A stretch of DNA of 64,000 nucleotides, from positions 1-64,000 of the forward strand of contig NZ_HF545617.1 in assembly GCF_000723465.1 (NCBI RefSeq). Direction: 5' to 3'. This stretch comes from Ruminococcus bicirculans (ex Wegman et al. 2014) (GTDB lineage Bacteria > Bacillota > Clostridia > Oscillospirales > Ruminococcaceae). The translations under genes were made by a program, and so were the position numbers. Numbering within the stretch: the first letter of the stretch is position 1; each line of letters opens with the position of its first letter. Under the pieces are notes generated by a model. That model made no database searches. It was not told the origin of the DNA and saw only the letters and a program-made list of their open reading frames with translations. This document shows, piece by piece, positions 54,060 through 63,428 of the stretch.

Positions 54060-54166
54060 GCTTTATGAGAGGATTTTCAGAAATTTAAGCACACAAAAGC
54101 CTTTTGCCGAATAGAATATAGCGAAGTAAAAAAACTTCCATGATTTGATTTATAGGAGGACTTACT

Positions 54167-54931
54167 ATGAGCGATTTTAACGGCAAACCTTTCAAGGAAG
54201 CAATGTGTATCGAGGCAATGCGTGTGTTTGATTCATGCTCGTCACAGGATTGTCTGGAGGATCTTGCGTTTACATTCAGCCAGGCAGACCAGACCGTGAT
54301 AAACGCTGCGGCGTATATCAAAAGCACTTGTATCGACGTGACAGACGTAAGCTTTGCAATATCTCCGGTGGCATTCAACCACGGCTTTTATGCAGTTGAC
54401 GTTACTTACACATTCAGGGCGCAGATAGAAGCATATGAAGCGGCAGGCGCAGCTCCGACAGTTGTCTACGGCACCTCATCATTCACGAAAAAAGTTATTC
54501 TTTTCGGCAGCGACGGCGGCACACAGAGATTTTCTACCTGCGAGCCGAACCAGATCGTCACCACCTCGCCTACAAGCGGCTGCTCATGCTGTTGCTGCAC
54601 AGCGGCAATGCCTTGCGCTTCTGTGAGCGTAGCAGCACCAATGTGTCTTGACGCAAAGCTTGTCGCAGAGCCTGCACCAAGCGAGGTAAAGAACGTTCTT
54701 ATAACTATCGGACTTTTCGCTATCATTCAGTTGTCAAGACCTGTGCCTATAATGGTGCCTGTATATGATTACTGCGTACCTGGCAAGGAGTGTTCCACAA
54801 ACAGCGATAGCCCATGCGAGATGTTTGAAAAGATAGCATTCCCGACAGTAGAATTTTTCCCAAGAGGACTTGAAGAACCCCACTGCAAGGAAGAAAATGA
54901 TACAGAGGGTCAGGGCGAAGCTCAGGGATAA
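54167..54931 (+). CDS. Cys-rich conserved hypothetical protein
   Basis: This 254-aa protein without signal peptide begins MSDFNGKPFKEAMCIEAMRV and has repeated DSCSSQDCLEDL and FNHGFYAVDVTYTFR blocks. A striking SGCSCCCCTAAMPC cluster lies near the middle, and C-terminal Cys residues are spread through an acidic tail. I recall similar Clostridia proteins with a MSDFNGK..EAMCI start but cannot name the family. The Cys clusters suggest metal binding or a cross-linked structural (for example coat-like) role. GGAGG lies upstream. It is a single gene with terminators on both sides. Confidence 0.7.
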   Translation: MSDFNGKPFKEAMCIEAMRVFDSCSSQDCLEDLAFTFSQADQTVINAAAYIKSTCIDVTDVSFAISPVAFNHGFYAVDVTYTFRAQIEAYEAAGAAPTVVYGTSSFTKKVILFGSDGGTQRFSTCEPNQIVTTSPTSGCSCCCCTAAMPCASVSVAAPMCLDAKLVAEPAPSEVKNVLITIGLFAIIQLSRPVPIMVPVYDYCVPGKECSTNSDSPCEMFEKIAFPTVEFFPRGLEEPHCKEENDTEGQGEAQG

Positions 54932-54942
54932 TATGTGATCTA

Positions 54943-54970
54943 TGGGGGCGGAGTTTTCTGCCCCTTTTTG
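54943..54970 (+). terminator. Rho-independent terminator after the Cys-rich gene
   Basis: GGGGGCGGAGTTTTCTGCCCC stem-loop followed by TTTTTGTTTT. Confidence 0.85.
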
Positions 54971-55011
54971 TTTTGCAAAGCAACCTGTTTGGCTCTTCGC
55001 TCCCAAAACGC

Positions 55012-55040
55012 TTGACAAGAAGCCTTAAAAGATTTATAAT
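55012..55040 (+). promoter_or_regulatory. Promoter of miaB
   Basis: TTGACA (55012-55017), 17 bases, TATAAT (55035-55040). This excludes longer in-frame miaB starts upstream. Confidence 0.87.
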
Positions 55041-55074
55041 TAAAAGGAATGTACGAAATGAAATGAGGATATCA

Positions 55075-56475
55075 ATGACTGAGAATTTTTCGGAAATAAT
55101 AAATGAGGAAACCGCTTCGCAGAAGCTGCTCCAATGGTCTGGTGAATACGAAAGAACTTGCGGTCACAAGCCGCTTGCCCTTATCCATTCATACGGCTGT
55201 CAGCAAAACGTCAGCGACGGTGAGAAAATAAAAGGTATGCTCTCAAAGGTGGGCTATGAGTTCACGTCCGACGTGAACGAGGCTCAGCTTATATTGTATA
55301 ACACCTGTGCGGTAAGAGAAAATGCCGAGGACAAGGTGTTCGGCAAACTTGGCGACCTTAAACATCTCAAAGAAAACAATCCCGAGCTTATTATAGGTAT
55401 CTGCGGCTGTATGGCTCAGCAGAAGCACGTTGCCGAGAAGATAAAAAAGACCTATCGTCAGGTGGACTTGGTGTTCGGAACATTTGCCTATAACGATATG
55501 TATAATATGCTATGGGAGATAATATCAAAGCATGACAGGATTTTCAATCTGTCAGAAAATCATGTTGACATAAACGAGGATTTCTTGCAACTTCGTGACG
55601 ATAAGATAAGAGCGTTCGTGCCTATCATGTATGGCTGCAACAATTTCTGCACCTATTGCATAGTGCCTTACGTCAGGGGCAGAGAGCGCAGCAGAAAGCC
55701 TGAGTCCGTTATCGCAGAGGTAAGAGCACTTGTGAAAAACGGCTATAAGGAAATAACCCTGCTTGGTCAGAACGTTAATTCATACAGTTATGGTTTTCCT
55801 GAGCTTTTGAGAGAGCTTGACAAGATAGAGGGCGATTTCCGCATAAGATTTATGTCAAGCCACCCAAAGGACGCAAGCCATGAGCTTATTGACGCTATAC
55901 TTGAATGCAAAAAGGTGTGCAAGCATTTGCATCTTCCTGTGCAGGCAGGCTCAGACAGGATACTAAAGCTTATGAATCGCCGCTATACCACGGCGGATTA
56001 TCTGAAAATAATCGACTATGCCAGAAGCAAAGACCCTGAGTTTTCATTCACAACAGACCTTATCGTTGGCTTTCCAAGTGAAACATACGAGGAGTTCTGC
56101 GAAACCAAGGAGCTTATCAAAAAGGTAAAGTACGATAATATCTATTCTTTTGTGTATTCAAGACGAAGCGGCACAAAGGCTGCCGAAATGGAGGATCACA
56201 TCTCAGACAAGCAGAAGGGTCTGTGGCTGAGAGAACTGCTTTTGGAGCAGAGAGAGGTGTCAACAGCGTGGCTTTCTAGATTTGTGGGAAGAACTGTAAC
56301 CGTGCTGCCAACAGGCGAAGGCAGAACTGGCGCTGATTATCTCACAGGCAAGAGCGACGAGGATATGATCGTCGAGGTGAAAGCGGATAAAAAATATATC
56401 GGTAAATTCATTCAGGTTCGCATAACAAAAGCAATGAACTGGGCTTTGAGAGGCGAGCTTGTTGAAGATAAATAA
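55075..56475 (+). CDS. miaB: tRNA-2-methylthio-N6-dimethylallyladenosine synthase
   Basis: MiaB adds the methylthio group to i6A37 in tRNA, acting after MiaA (encoded 6 kb downstream). From the ATG at 55075 (GAGG upstream) it is 466 aa. It has an N-terminal UPF0004 domain with Cys ligands in SYGCQQNVSDGE, NTCAVRENAEDK and GCMAQ, the radical SAM motif CNNFCTYC, and a C-terminal TRAM domain. It heads the miaB-ylbF-mutS run. Confidence 0.96.
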   Translation: MTENFSEIINEETASQKLLQWSGEYERTCGHKPLALIHSYGCQQNVSDGEKIKGMLSKVGYEFTSDVNEAQLILYNTCAVRENAEDKVFGKLGDLKHLKENNPELIIGICGCMAQQKHVAEKIKKTYRQVDLVFGTFAYNDMYNMLWEIISKHDRIFNLSENHVDINEDFLQLRDDKIRAFVPIMYGCNNFCTYCIVPYVRGRERSRKPESVIAEVRALVKNGYKEITLLGQNVNSYSYGFPELLRELDKIEGDFRIRFMSSHPKDASHELIDAILECKKVCKHLHLPVQAGSDRILKLMNRRYTTADYLKIIDYARSKDPEFSFTTDLIVGFPSETYEEFCETKELIKKVKYDNIYSFVYSRRSGTKAAEMEDHISDKQKGLWLRELLLEQREVSTAWLSRFVGRTVTVLPTGEGRTGADYLTGKSDEDMIVEVKADKKYIGKFIQVRITKAMNWALRGELVEDK

Positions 56476-56511
56476 CAGCGAAAGCTGAATAATATTTAAA
56501 GGAGAATTAAC

Positions 56512-56922
56512 ATGGATGTAATTGAAATGACAAGAAAGCTTGGACAGGCTATTCAGGAAGACGAGAGATACAAGGCTTATATGGAGGCTTGTTCTATCAA
56601 TGATACAGATGTTGAGATACAGAACAAAATAGGCGAGTTCAATCAGCTCCGTTCACAGCTCAGCGTTGAGATGCAGAAGCCTGATAAGGACGGCGAGAAG
56701 ATGACAGCACTTGATACTCAGATCAGAGAGCTTTATGACGAGATCATGGCTATGCCTAAGATGATCGCATTTAACGAAGCTAAAGAAGTCATGGATAAGC
56801 TTCTCGGCTCTGTAAACTATATCATCTCAATGGCTGCAAACGGCGAAGACCCAATGACTTGCCCGGAGGAAGCTCCTCATAGCTGTTCAGGAAGCTGTGC
56901 ATCATGCGGCGGCTGTCACTAA
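56512..56922 (+). CDS. YlbF/YmcA-family protein with C-terminal Cys cluster
   Basis: This 136-aa mostly helical protein matches the YlbF/YmcA family. In B. subtilis YmcA (RicA) and YlbF (RicF) act with YaaT (RicT) to guide RNase Y and mRNA maturation, and the complex binds 4Fe-4S clusters. ymcA lies next to miaB there too, so this is probably the YmcA/RicA counterpart. It ends in a Cys-rich tail, CPEEAPHSCSGSCASCGGCH, with five Cys that could ligate such a cluster. AAAGGAG lies upstream. Confidence 0.82.
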   Translation: MDVIEMTRKLGQAIQEDERYKAYMEACSINDTDVEIQNKIGEFNQLRSQLSVEMQKPDKDGEKMTALDTQIRELYDEIMAMPKMIAFNEAKEVMDKLLGSVNYIISMAANGEDPMTCPEEAPHSCSGSCASCGGCH

Positions 56923-56950
56923 GACAGTATCAAAAAACGAATAACAGTCA

Positions 56951-56996
56951 GGGGGAGCTTATCCCCCGTCTGCCCGAATCTGAAGACCACTTCAGA
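56951..56996 (+). other. Two perfect hairpins between ylbF and mutS
   Basis: GGGGGA-gctta-TCCCCC (56951-56967) and TCTGAAG-acca-CTTCAGA (56979-56996). The second sits inside a weaker TGCCC..GGGGC stem. No T run follows, so these may be processing or attenuation structures rather than a terminator. Confidence 0.5.
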
Positions 56997-57060
56997 CTGG
57001 GGCGGATAATTTCTATAGGGATATGTGCGTGGATAAATATATGAAACGGAGTGAGTTTGA

Positions 57061-59676
57061 GTGGAAACCAAAGATATAGATTTTTCAAAGCTGTCACCAA
57101 TGATGAAGCAGTATTTTGAAGTAAAGAACAAATATAAAAACCATATACTGTTCTACAGACTGGGAGATTTTTATGAAATGTTCTTTGATGACGCTATCAT
57201 TGCGTCAAGAGAGCTTGAGCTTACTTTGACAGGTCGTGACTGCGGACTAGAGGAAAGAGCGCCTATGTGCGGTGTGCCTCACCACGCCTGCGACGTTTAT
57301 CTGAAAAAGCTTATTGAAAAAGGCTACAATGTGGCTATCTGCGAGCAGACCATGGACCCTGCCATGTGCAAGGGTATAGTGCCGAGAGAGGTCATAAGAG
57401 TAGTCACCCCTGGTACGCTCATCGAAAGCAGTATGCTTGATGAAACGTCCAACAACTATATCTGTGCATTTTATATGAGAGCCAAGGAAAGCGCATTGTG
57501 CCTTGCGGATATTTCCACAGGCGAGGTGCATCTGTTTGAGTTTGAGGGCAAGGAAATGACAAGCTCGGCTATAAATGAGCTGTCGAGATTTTCACCTGCG
57601 GAGATTCTTATAAATGACGCTTTTCTTTCAAATAAAGAGCTTTCAAGCTTCATAAGAGAAAAGCTCAAGACCAGCGTTCAACTTTTGGAGGAGAACGATT
57701 TTTCCCCTGAGATACATACAGAAGAGGTGCTGAAACAGTTTTCCACAAACAGCCTTGAATCTATCGGCGTAAAGCCTGACACAGTTGCAGCCTTTGCGGT
57801 GTGCGGACTTTTTGCATACATACACGATACACAGAAAGCACTGGTGGGCAGATTTTCCGAGATAATAAAGCATGACGCCGACCCTATCATGACTATCGGC
57901 TTCACTGCAAGAAGAAATCTGGAACTTACAGAAACTCTCAGAAATAAAGAGAAAAAAGGCTCGCTCCTGTGGGTGCTCGACCATACCAAAACTTCCATGG
58001 GCAAGCGTATGCTAAAATCCTTCCTGGAACAGCCCCTTGTCAATCCTGCAAAGATAATCGACAGACTTGACGCTGTTGAACAGCTCACAATGAAGCCTGT
58101 TGAACTTGGAGAGCTAAAAGAGATACTGGGAGGAGTCTATGACCTTGAAAGACTCATGACAAGGGTAATGTATAAGACCGCTACCCCTAGAGATCTTAAA
58201 TCACTGTCGCTGACAGCACTTAAACTCCCTGAGATAAAGGAGCTTCTCAAAGGTTTTGATTCAAAGCTTCTTGCAAACTGCAACAATAAAATATCCACCC
58301 TTGAAGCTATCTCAAACCTTGTTGAGAACGCCATTGTTGACGAACCGCCTGTTAATGTCAAGGACGGCAACGTTATCAAAGACGGCTTCAACGAACAGCT
58401 TGACGGACTGAGAAATATAATCTCAGGAGGCAAGGGTATAATTGATGATATTGCAGAGCGTGAAAGAGAAAAAACGGGTATCAAAAATCTGAAAATAGGC
58501 TATAACCGAGTTTTCGGATATTATATCGAGGTAACAAAGTCTTACTATGACCTTGTGCCTGACAACTATATAAGAAAACAGACCCTTGCCAACTGCGAGC
58601 GTTTTATCACGGACGAGCTTAAAGTCGCAGAGAACACTATTCTCGGTGCAAGCGATAAGATAGCAACTCTTGAGCAGGAGATATTTGCGGAGATAAGAGA
58701 TTTTGCAGCCACACAGCTTAGACTTGTGCAGGAAACTGCCACAGCAGTGGCGCAGATAGACGTGCTTTGCTCGTTTGCAACTGCGGCGGTGAACAATAAC
58801 TATACAAAGCCTGAGATAGCCATTGACGGCATTATTGATATCAAAAACGGCAGACACCCCGTTGTTGAGCTTATGCAGAAAGATGAGGTTTTCGTGCCTA
58901 ACGACACATATCTTGATCTTACAAGCAACAGAATGGCAGTCATAACAGGTCCGAATATGTCAGGTAAATCAACTTATATGCGTCAGGTTGCTCTTATCAC
59001 CCTTATGGCGCAGATAGGTTGCTTTGTACCTGCGGACTATGCAAAAATATCTGTGGTCGACCAGATTTTCACAAGAATAGGCGCTTCTGATGACCTTACC
59101 GCAGGTCAGTCTACCTTCATGGTGGAAATGAGCGAGGTTGCAGATATCGTAAAGCACGCCACAAAAAACAGCCTTGTTATCCTCGATGAGGTGGGCAGAG
59201 GTACTTCAACCTTTGACGGAATCTCCATTGCAAGGGCAGTGTCGGAGTATATCTCCACCAACAGATCAATGGGCTGCAAGACCCTGTTTGCAACACACTA
59301 TCATGAGCTTATAAGCCTTGAAAAAGAGCTCGAGGGCGTGAGAAATTTCTCCGTCGCAGTAAAGCGTCAGGGGGATAGTATCAAGTTCCTTAGAAAGATA
59401 GTTCCGGGCGGAGTTGACGAAAGCTACGGCATAGAAGTTGCAAAGCTTGCGGGTCTGCCAAACAAGATAATAAACAGAGCCAAAGAGCTTCTCGAACAGC
59501 TTGAAGCGGAAAACAAAAAGGCAAGACTTGCCGCTCAGCAGATAGAAAGCGACCAGATATCCTTTGACAAAATAAGCGACAGCATCGTTACCGACAGACT
59601 TAGAAAAACCAACATAGACGAAATGACCGACAGCGAGCTTAGAGATTTTGTGAAAGACTTGCTGAGATATGTTTAG
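57061..59676 (+). CDS. mutS: DNA mismatch repair protein MutS
   Basis: MutS recognises mismatches and recruits MutL. The 871-aa protein starts with GTG at 57061 (GGAGTGAG upstream). It has the mismatch-wedge motif LGDFYEMFFDDA (Phe and Glu), connector and lever domains, and the ABC-type ATPase with TGPNMSGKSTYMRQ, STFMVEMSE, LDEVGRGTSTFDG and ATHYHEL. It is typical MutS1 rather than MutS2. mutL follows after one small gene. Confidence 0.97.
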   Translation: METKDIDFSKLSPMMKQYFEVKNKYKNHILFYRLGDFYEMFFDDAIIASRELELTLTGRDCGLEERAPMCGVPHHACDVYLKKLIEKGYNVAICEQTMDPAMCKGIVPREVIRVVTPGTLIESSMLDETSNNYICAFYMRAKESALCLADISTGEVHLFEFEGKEMTSSAINELSRFSPAEILINDAFLSNKELSSFIREKLKTSVQLLEENDFSPEIHTEEVLKQFSTNSLESIGVKPDTVAAFAVCGLFAYIHDTQKALVGRFSEIIKHDADPIMTIGFTARRNLELTETLRNKEKKGSLLWVLDHTKTSMGKRMLKSFLEQPLVNPAKIIDRLDAVEQLTMKPVELGELKEILGGVYDLERLMTRVMYKTATPRDLKSLSLTALKLPEIKELLKGFDSKLLANCNNKISTLEAISNLVENAIVDEPPVNVKDGNVIKDGFNEQLDGLRNIISGGKGIIDDIAEREREKTGIKNLKIGYNRVFGYYIEVTKSYYDLVPDNYIRKQTLANCERFITDELKVAENTILGASDKIATLEQEIFAEIRDFAATQLRLVQETATAVAQIDVLCSFATAAVNNNYTKPEIAIDGIIDIKNGRHPVVELMQKDEVFVPNDTYLDLTSNRMAVITGPNMSGKSTYMRQVALITLMAQIGCFVPADYAKISVVDQIFTRIGASDDLTAGQSTFMVEMSEVADIVKHATKNSLVILDEVGRGTSTFDGISIARAVSEYISTNRSMGCKTLFATHYHELISLEKELEGVRNFSVAVKRQGDSIKFLRKIVPGGVDESYGIEVAKLAGLPNKIINRAKELLEQLEAENKKARLAAQQIESDQISFDKISDSIVTDRLRKTNIDEMTDSELRDFVKDLLRYV

Positions 59677-59685
59677 GTGAGCGTT

Positions 59686-60039
59686 ATGAAAAAGTGGTAT
59701 GACGAGGAGTACGAGTTTGAAATAGAGGTCACTGGATTTCTCCATGGCGACCATACTGAAAGATATTGCCGAAACGGCGAGGAGATAGGGGATAAATATT
59801 TCTGTACCTATGGCTGTCCTGTGAATAAGAACGGCTATGGCATTTGCAGTAAAACAATGATGATGCTTTATCCCATTATGGAAGCTGTCCGCAGCGGCGG
59901 CGATATGACTAAGATAGGCGGCGACAGCAAATATACAAAAACTATCGTCTGTCCTGACGGCTGTGTCATGTTCCGCTTGACAGCAAAGCCGACAGGCAAG
60001 GAGAATTTTCATACAGGCGGCTTTTGGAAAGAGCCATAG
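59686..60039 (+). CDS. TIGR04076 family protein
   Basis: This small protein (117 aa from the ATG at 59686, AGGTGAG upstream; a GTG at 59677 is an alternative) has a Cys-rich pattern (RYCRNGEEIG, CTYGCPVNKNGYGIC, CPDGCVMFRL). It resembles the TIGR04076 family of unknown function. It lies directly after mutS and overlaps the mutL upstream region, with 14 bases before the mutL ATG. Cys spacing suggests metal binding. No repair role is known. Confidence 0.72.
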   Translation: MKKWYDEEYEFEIEVTGFLHGDHTERYCRNGEEIGDKYFCTYGCPVNKNGYGICSKTMMMLYPIMEAVRSGGDMTKIGGDSKYTKTIVCPDGCVMFRLTAKPTGKENFHTGGFWKEP

Positions 60040-60053
60040 AAAAGGATAGAAAA

Positions 60054-62132
60054 ATGTCAGAAATAAAAGTTCTGAGCAAGGAAGTTTCCGAACTTATTGC
60101 GGCAGGCGAGGTAATAGACAGACCTGCTTCAATAATAAAGGAGCTTCTTGAAAACGCAATAGACGCAGGTGCGAACGTCATCACCGTTGAGATAAAAAAC
60201 GGTGGCCGCACCTATATAAGAGTGACGGATAACGGCAAGGGTATCTCAAAAGATGATCTGCCTATAGCCTTTCTTCGTCATGCAACAAGTAAGATATCAG
60301 TAAAAAATGACCTTGACAGTATTATGACCCTCGGCTTCAGAGGTGAAGCACTTGCTTCTATCTGTGCCGTATCCAAGGTAGACGTGCTTACGAAACGTCC
60401 CGAGGAGGATTACGGTACACATTATGTTATCGAGGGCGCAGTGGAAAAGACCTGCGAAGAGTGCGGCTGTCCTGACGGCACGACTTTCGTTGTCAGGGAT
60501 ATTTTCTATAATGTTCCTGCAAGACTAAAGTTTCTGAAAAAGGACGTTTCAGAGGGCAATTTTGCCGCAGACCTTGTTACAAAGCTTACCCTTTCACACC
60601 CTGAGATATCATTCAAGTTCATCAGGGATAATAAAGTTGAGATATTGACCGCAGGGGACGGCAAAATATATTCCGTAGTTTATTCAGTTTATGGCAGAGA
60701 TTTTGCAAACTCCATGCTTGAAGTTGACTATACATGGCAGGGTATGCACATAACAGGCTTCACTGTGAAGCCTCTGTCTGCAAAGCCTAACAGACGTTTT
60801 CAGAATTTCTTTGTGAACAAAAGATATGTGAAATCAAGGGCTTGTGCGGCAGCACTTGAAGAAGCCTACAGAAATCTTCTTATGACGGGAAAATTCCCAG
60901 CTTGTGTGCTTTATATTGATATCCCACCGAATACCATAGATGTGAACGTCCACCCTACTAAAATAGAAGTGCGTTTTTCAGACGAAAAGCTTATGCACGA
61001 GGCTGTGTTCTTTGCGGTGAAAAATTCCCTTATGAAGAATGACAGACCTAATGAGATGCACCTTGAAAACAAGCGTAATTTCACCGATAGAGAGCTTTTT
61101 GATATACCTAAAAAGGATAACAGCGTTCAGCTTAAATTCGCCATGGAGGATAATAGTCAAAAGCCTGCCGTTCAAAAGGCTGAGATACCTGCCCAAAAGC
61201 CGCAGACAGAGAAGCAGTACGAAAATTCGTACAGCTATCAGAAGCCTGCACCAACGCTTAAAACTGTGGAGAGCAGGAGCATTACGCCTGAGGAGAAAGA
61301 AAAACTCAGCGGCAGTGACGATATGTTTCTTGCAAGCCTTGAACAGCCTGCAAAGAGAGAAACAGCTATCACAGAGCTTTCAGGCCCTGAGCCGAAGCCC
61401 CATAAGGTGACAGTGGAGGAGATAAACAAGGCGATAAGCGAGATACCTCTCCCCGAAGAGCCGGAGGAGCAGAGCGGAGAAGCTTTCAAGTTTATCGACG
61501 CTCAAAGCTTCACAAAGAAAAAGCCTGTTTCCGTTATCGTGGAGGAGAAAGAGCCTGAAAAGCCGAAGCCTGTTGTGGTGGGCGAGCTTTTCAAGACCTA
61601 TGTTGTGGCACAGGTGGGCGACGAAATGATACTTATGGATAAGCATGCCGCCCATGAGAGATATATTTTCGAGAAGATAAAAAGCGACGCCGAACAGCTT
61701 GAAACGCAAATGTTCCTGGAGCCTATCATGGTGTTGCTTTCCTATGACGAGTATGACGCTCTCACCGCAAACCTCGATAAGGTGTCACAGCTTGGCTTTG
61801 AGATAGAGCCGGACGTTGCGCCAACTGTTGCAGTAAAGGGCGTGCCTATCATTCTTGGTGACGATAACCCTGCGGATATAATCAGCGAACTTGCAAAGAA
61901 TTTTATCGAGAATAAACTCAATCCGCAAATAGAGCTTTTTGACGACCTCTACCATTCTATCGCCTGCAAAGCGGCAATAAAGGCGAACGATACCAACAGC
62001 GGAATAGAATTGCAGGCGCTCGTGAACGCCGTTTATGGTCAGGAAAATATCAGATATTGCCCTCATGGCAGACCTGTTATGATAACCCTCACCAAAAGAG
62101 ATATCGAAAAGCAGTTCAGACGAGTTCTATAA
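60054..62132 (+). CDS. mutL: DNA mismatch repair protein MutL
   Basis: MutL links MutS to strand processing. From the ATG at 60054 (AAAAGGAT upstream) it is 692 aa. The N-terminal GHKL ATPase has ELLENAIDAGAN, DNGKGISKDD, FRGEALASI and GTTF. A variable acidic linker lies at about 340-510. The C-terminal domain has DKHAAHERY, the DQHA(X)2E-type endonuclease motif region, and CPHGRPVMI. It therefore looks like an endonuclease-type MutL, as expected where MutH is absent. It ends three bases before the open frame of miaA. Confidence 0.97.
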   Translation: MSEIKVLSKEVSELIAAGEVIDRPASIIKELLENAIDAGANVITVEIKNGGRTYIRVTDNGKGISKDDLPIAFLRHATSKISVKNDLDSIMTLGFRGEALASICAVSKVDVLTKRPEEDYGTHYVIEGAVEKTCEECGCPDGTTFVVRDIFYNVPARLKFLKKDVSEGNFAADLVTKLTLSHPEISFKFIRDNKVEILTAGDGKIYSVVYSVYGRDFANSMLEVDYTWQGMHITGFTVKPLSAKPNRRFQNFFVNKRYVKSRACAAALEEAYRNLLMTGKFPACVLYIDIPPNTIDVNVHPTKIEVRFSDEKLMHEAVFFAVKNSLMKNDRPNEMHLENKRNFTDRELFDIPKKDNSVQLKFAMEDNSQKPAVQKAEIPAQKPQTEKQYENSYSYQKPAPTLKTVESRSITPEEKEKLSGSDDMFLASLEQPAKRETAITELSGPEPKPHKVTVEEINKAISEIPLPEEPEEQSGEAFKFIDAQSFTKKKPVSVIVEEKEPEKPKPVVVGELFKTYVVAQVGDEMILMDKHAAHERYIFEKIKSDAEQLETQMFLEPIMVLLSYDEYDALTANLDKVSQLGFEIEPDVAPTVAVKGVPIILGDDNPADIISELAKNFIENKLNPQIELFDDLYHSIACKAAIKANDTNSGIELQALVNAVYGQENIRYCPHGRPVMITLTKRDIEKQFRRVL

Positions 62133-62153
62133 AAAATGCAGGAGGCGAAAGCT

Positions 62154-63098
62154 ATGGAAAATAAAATACCTCTCCTTGTCATTGCAGGGCCTACCGCCAG
62201 CGGAAAGACCGCCTGCGCAGTGGAGCTTGCAAAGATATATGACGGTGAGATAGTTTCCGCAGACTCTATGCAGATATATAAGGGTCTGAGCATCGCCACT
62301 GCCAAGCCTACCAAAGAGGAAATGCAGGGCGTGCCACATTATCTTATAGATTTTCTCGAGCCTGAGCAGGCTTTTTCCGTGGCAGATTATGTGAAGCTCG
62401 CAGGTGAGCGTATCAGAGAGATACACAGCCGTGGCAAAGTTCCTATTCTCTGCGGGGGAACAGGACTATATATAAGCTCACTTGTGAACAACGTGATCTT
62501 TGACGATACCGAAACGGACGGCTCAGTCAGAAAACGTCTTGAGGAGGAAGCCAAGACGCTGGGCGGTCACGCTTTGTGGGAAAGGCTCAGAGAGGTCGAT
62601 CCCGAAACTGCGGAGAAAGTCCATGAGAACAACCTGCCAAGAGTCATACGAGGACTTGAAGTCTTTGAAACTACAGGTATACCGCTTTCACAGCATAAGG
62701 TGAACAGCCGTCGTGAGAAGTCGCCATATAACGCCTGCATTATCGGTCTTACAGCTTCCGACAGACAGTATCTCTATGACCGTATAAACCGCCGTGTTGA
62801 TGTAATGGTGGAAAACGGGCTTATAGAGGAGTGCAGAGCCTTTTATGACAGCTTTACCCCTGCTACAGCTTATCAGGCGATAGGCTATAAGGAGCTCGTG
62901 CCGTATTTTGAAGGCAAAGCTGAGCTTTGTGAATGCCTCGACAAAATCAAACAGGAAAGCCGTCATTATGCCAAAAGACAGCTTACCTGGTTTAGACGAG
63001 TTGACGGAATTCAGTGGGTGGAAACAGATAAATTTGATAGTTTTCAAAAAATTATAGAAAATATCAAAAATATTATAGCCAAATCGGAAATTATGTGA
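62154..63098 (+). CDS. miaA: tRNA dimethylallyltransferase
   Basis: MiaA adds the dimethylallyl group to A37 of tRNAs, giving the substrate for MiaB. The ATG at 62154 follows AGGAGG and gives 314 aa. It has the P-loop AGPTASGKTACAVELA, DSMQIYKGLSIATAKP, PHYLIDFLEP and the AIGYKELVPYF block. It sits between mutL and hfq, the classical mutL-miaA-hfq order. Confidence 0.96.
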   Translation: MENKIPLLVIAGPTASGKTACAVELAKIYDGEIVSADSMQIYKGLSIATAKPTKEEMQGVPHYLIDFLEPEQAFSVADYVKLAGERIREIHSRGKVPILCGGTGLYISSLVNNVIFDDTETDGSVRKRLEEEAKTLGGHALWERLREVDPETAEKVHENNLPRVIRGLEVFETTGIPLSQHKVNSRREKSPYNACIIGLTASDRQYLYDRINRRVDVMVENGLIEECRAFYDSFTPATAYQAIGYKELVPYFEGKAELCECLDKIKQESRHYAKRQLTWFRRVDGIQWVETDKFDSFQKIIENIKNIIAKSEIM

Positions 63099-63171
63099 TA
63101 TAATATAATTTGAAAGATTTTATAGTAAAAAAAGCAATACATTGCTGTAAAAATTTTTAGGAGTGTTATTT

Positions 63172-63414
63172 ATGAATAAGAATCTTAATCTTCAGGACGT
63201 TATACTCAACCAGATCAGAAAAGACAAGATAGCGTCAACTTTTATCCTTATGAACGGCTACCAGTTCAAAGGTGTTGTAAAGGGCTTTGACAGCTATGTT
63301 GTAGTTCTCGATTGCGAGGGCAAGCAGAACATAGTTTATAAGCATGCTATCTCAACTATCGTTCCGTCAAGATATATCAATGTTCTTGACGCCGCAGGCA
63401 ATTCAGATATTTAA
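63172..63414 (+). CDS. hfq: RNA chaperone Hfq
   Basis: Hfq hexamers help small RNAs pair with mRNAs. From the ATG at 63172 (TAGGAG upstream) it is 80 aa. The Sm1 region has [12 protein letters not shown] and VFLxNG-like [16 protein letters not shown]; the Sm2 signature is [11 protein letters not shown] (proteobacterial YKHAISTVVP). A TATAAT-like sequence at 63099-63104 could give it its own promoter, but no good -35 is seen. Confidence 0.95.
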   Translation: MNKNLNLQDVILNQIRKDKIASTFILMNGYQFKGVVKGFDSYVVVLDCEGKQNIVYKHAISTIVPSRYINVLDAAGNSDI

Positions 63415-63428
63415 GAGGGCAGTAAAAA

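Noticed and set aside
54167-54931. Naming the Cys-rich protein a spore coat protein
   Set aside because: No specific coat family motif was recognised; the name would be a guess.
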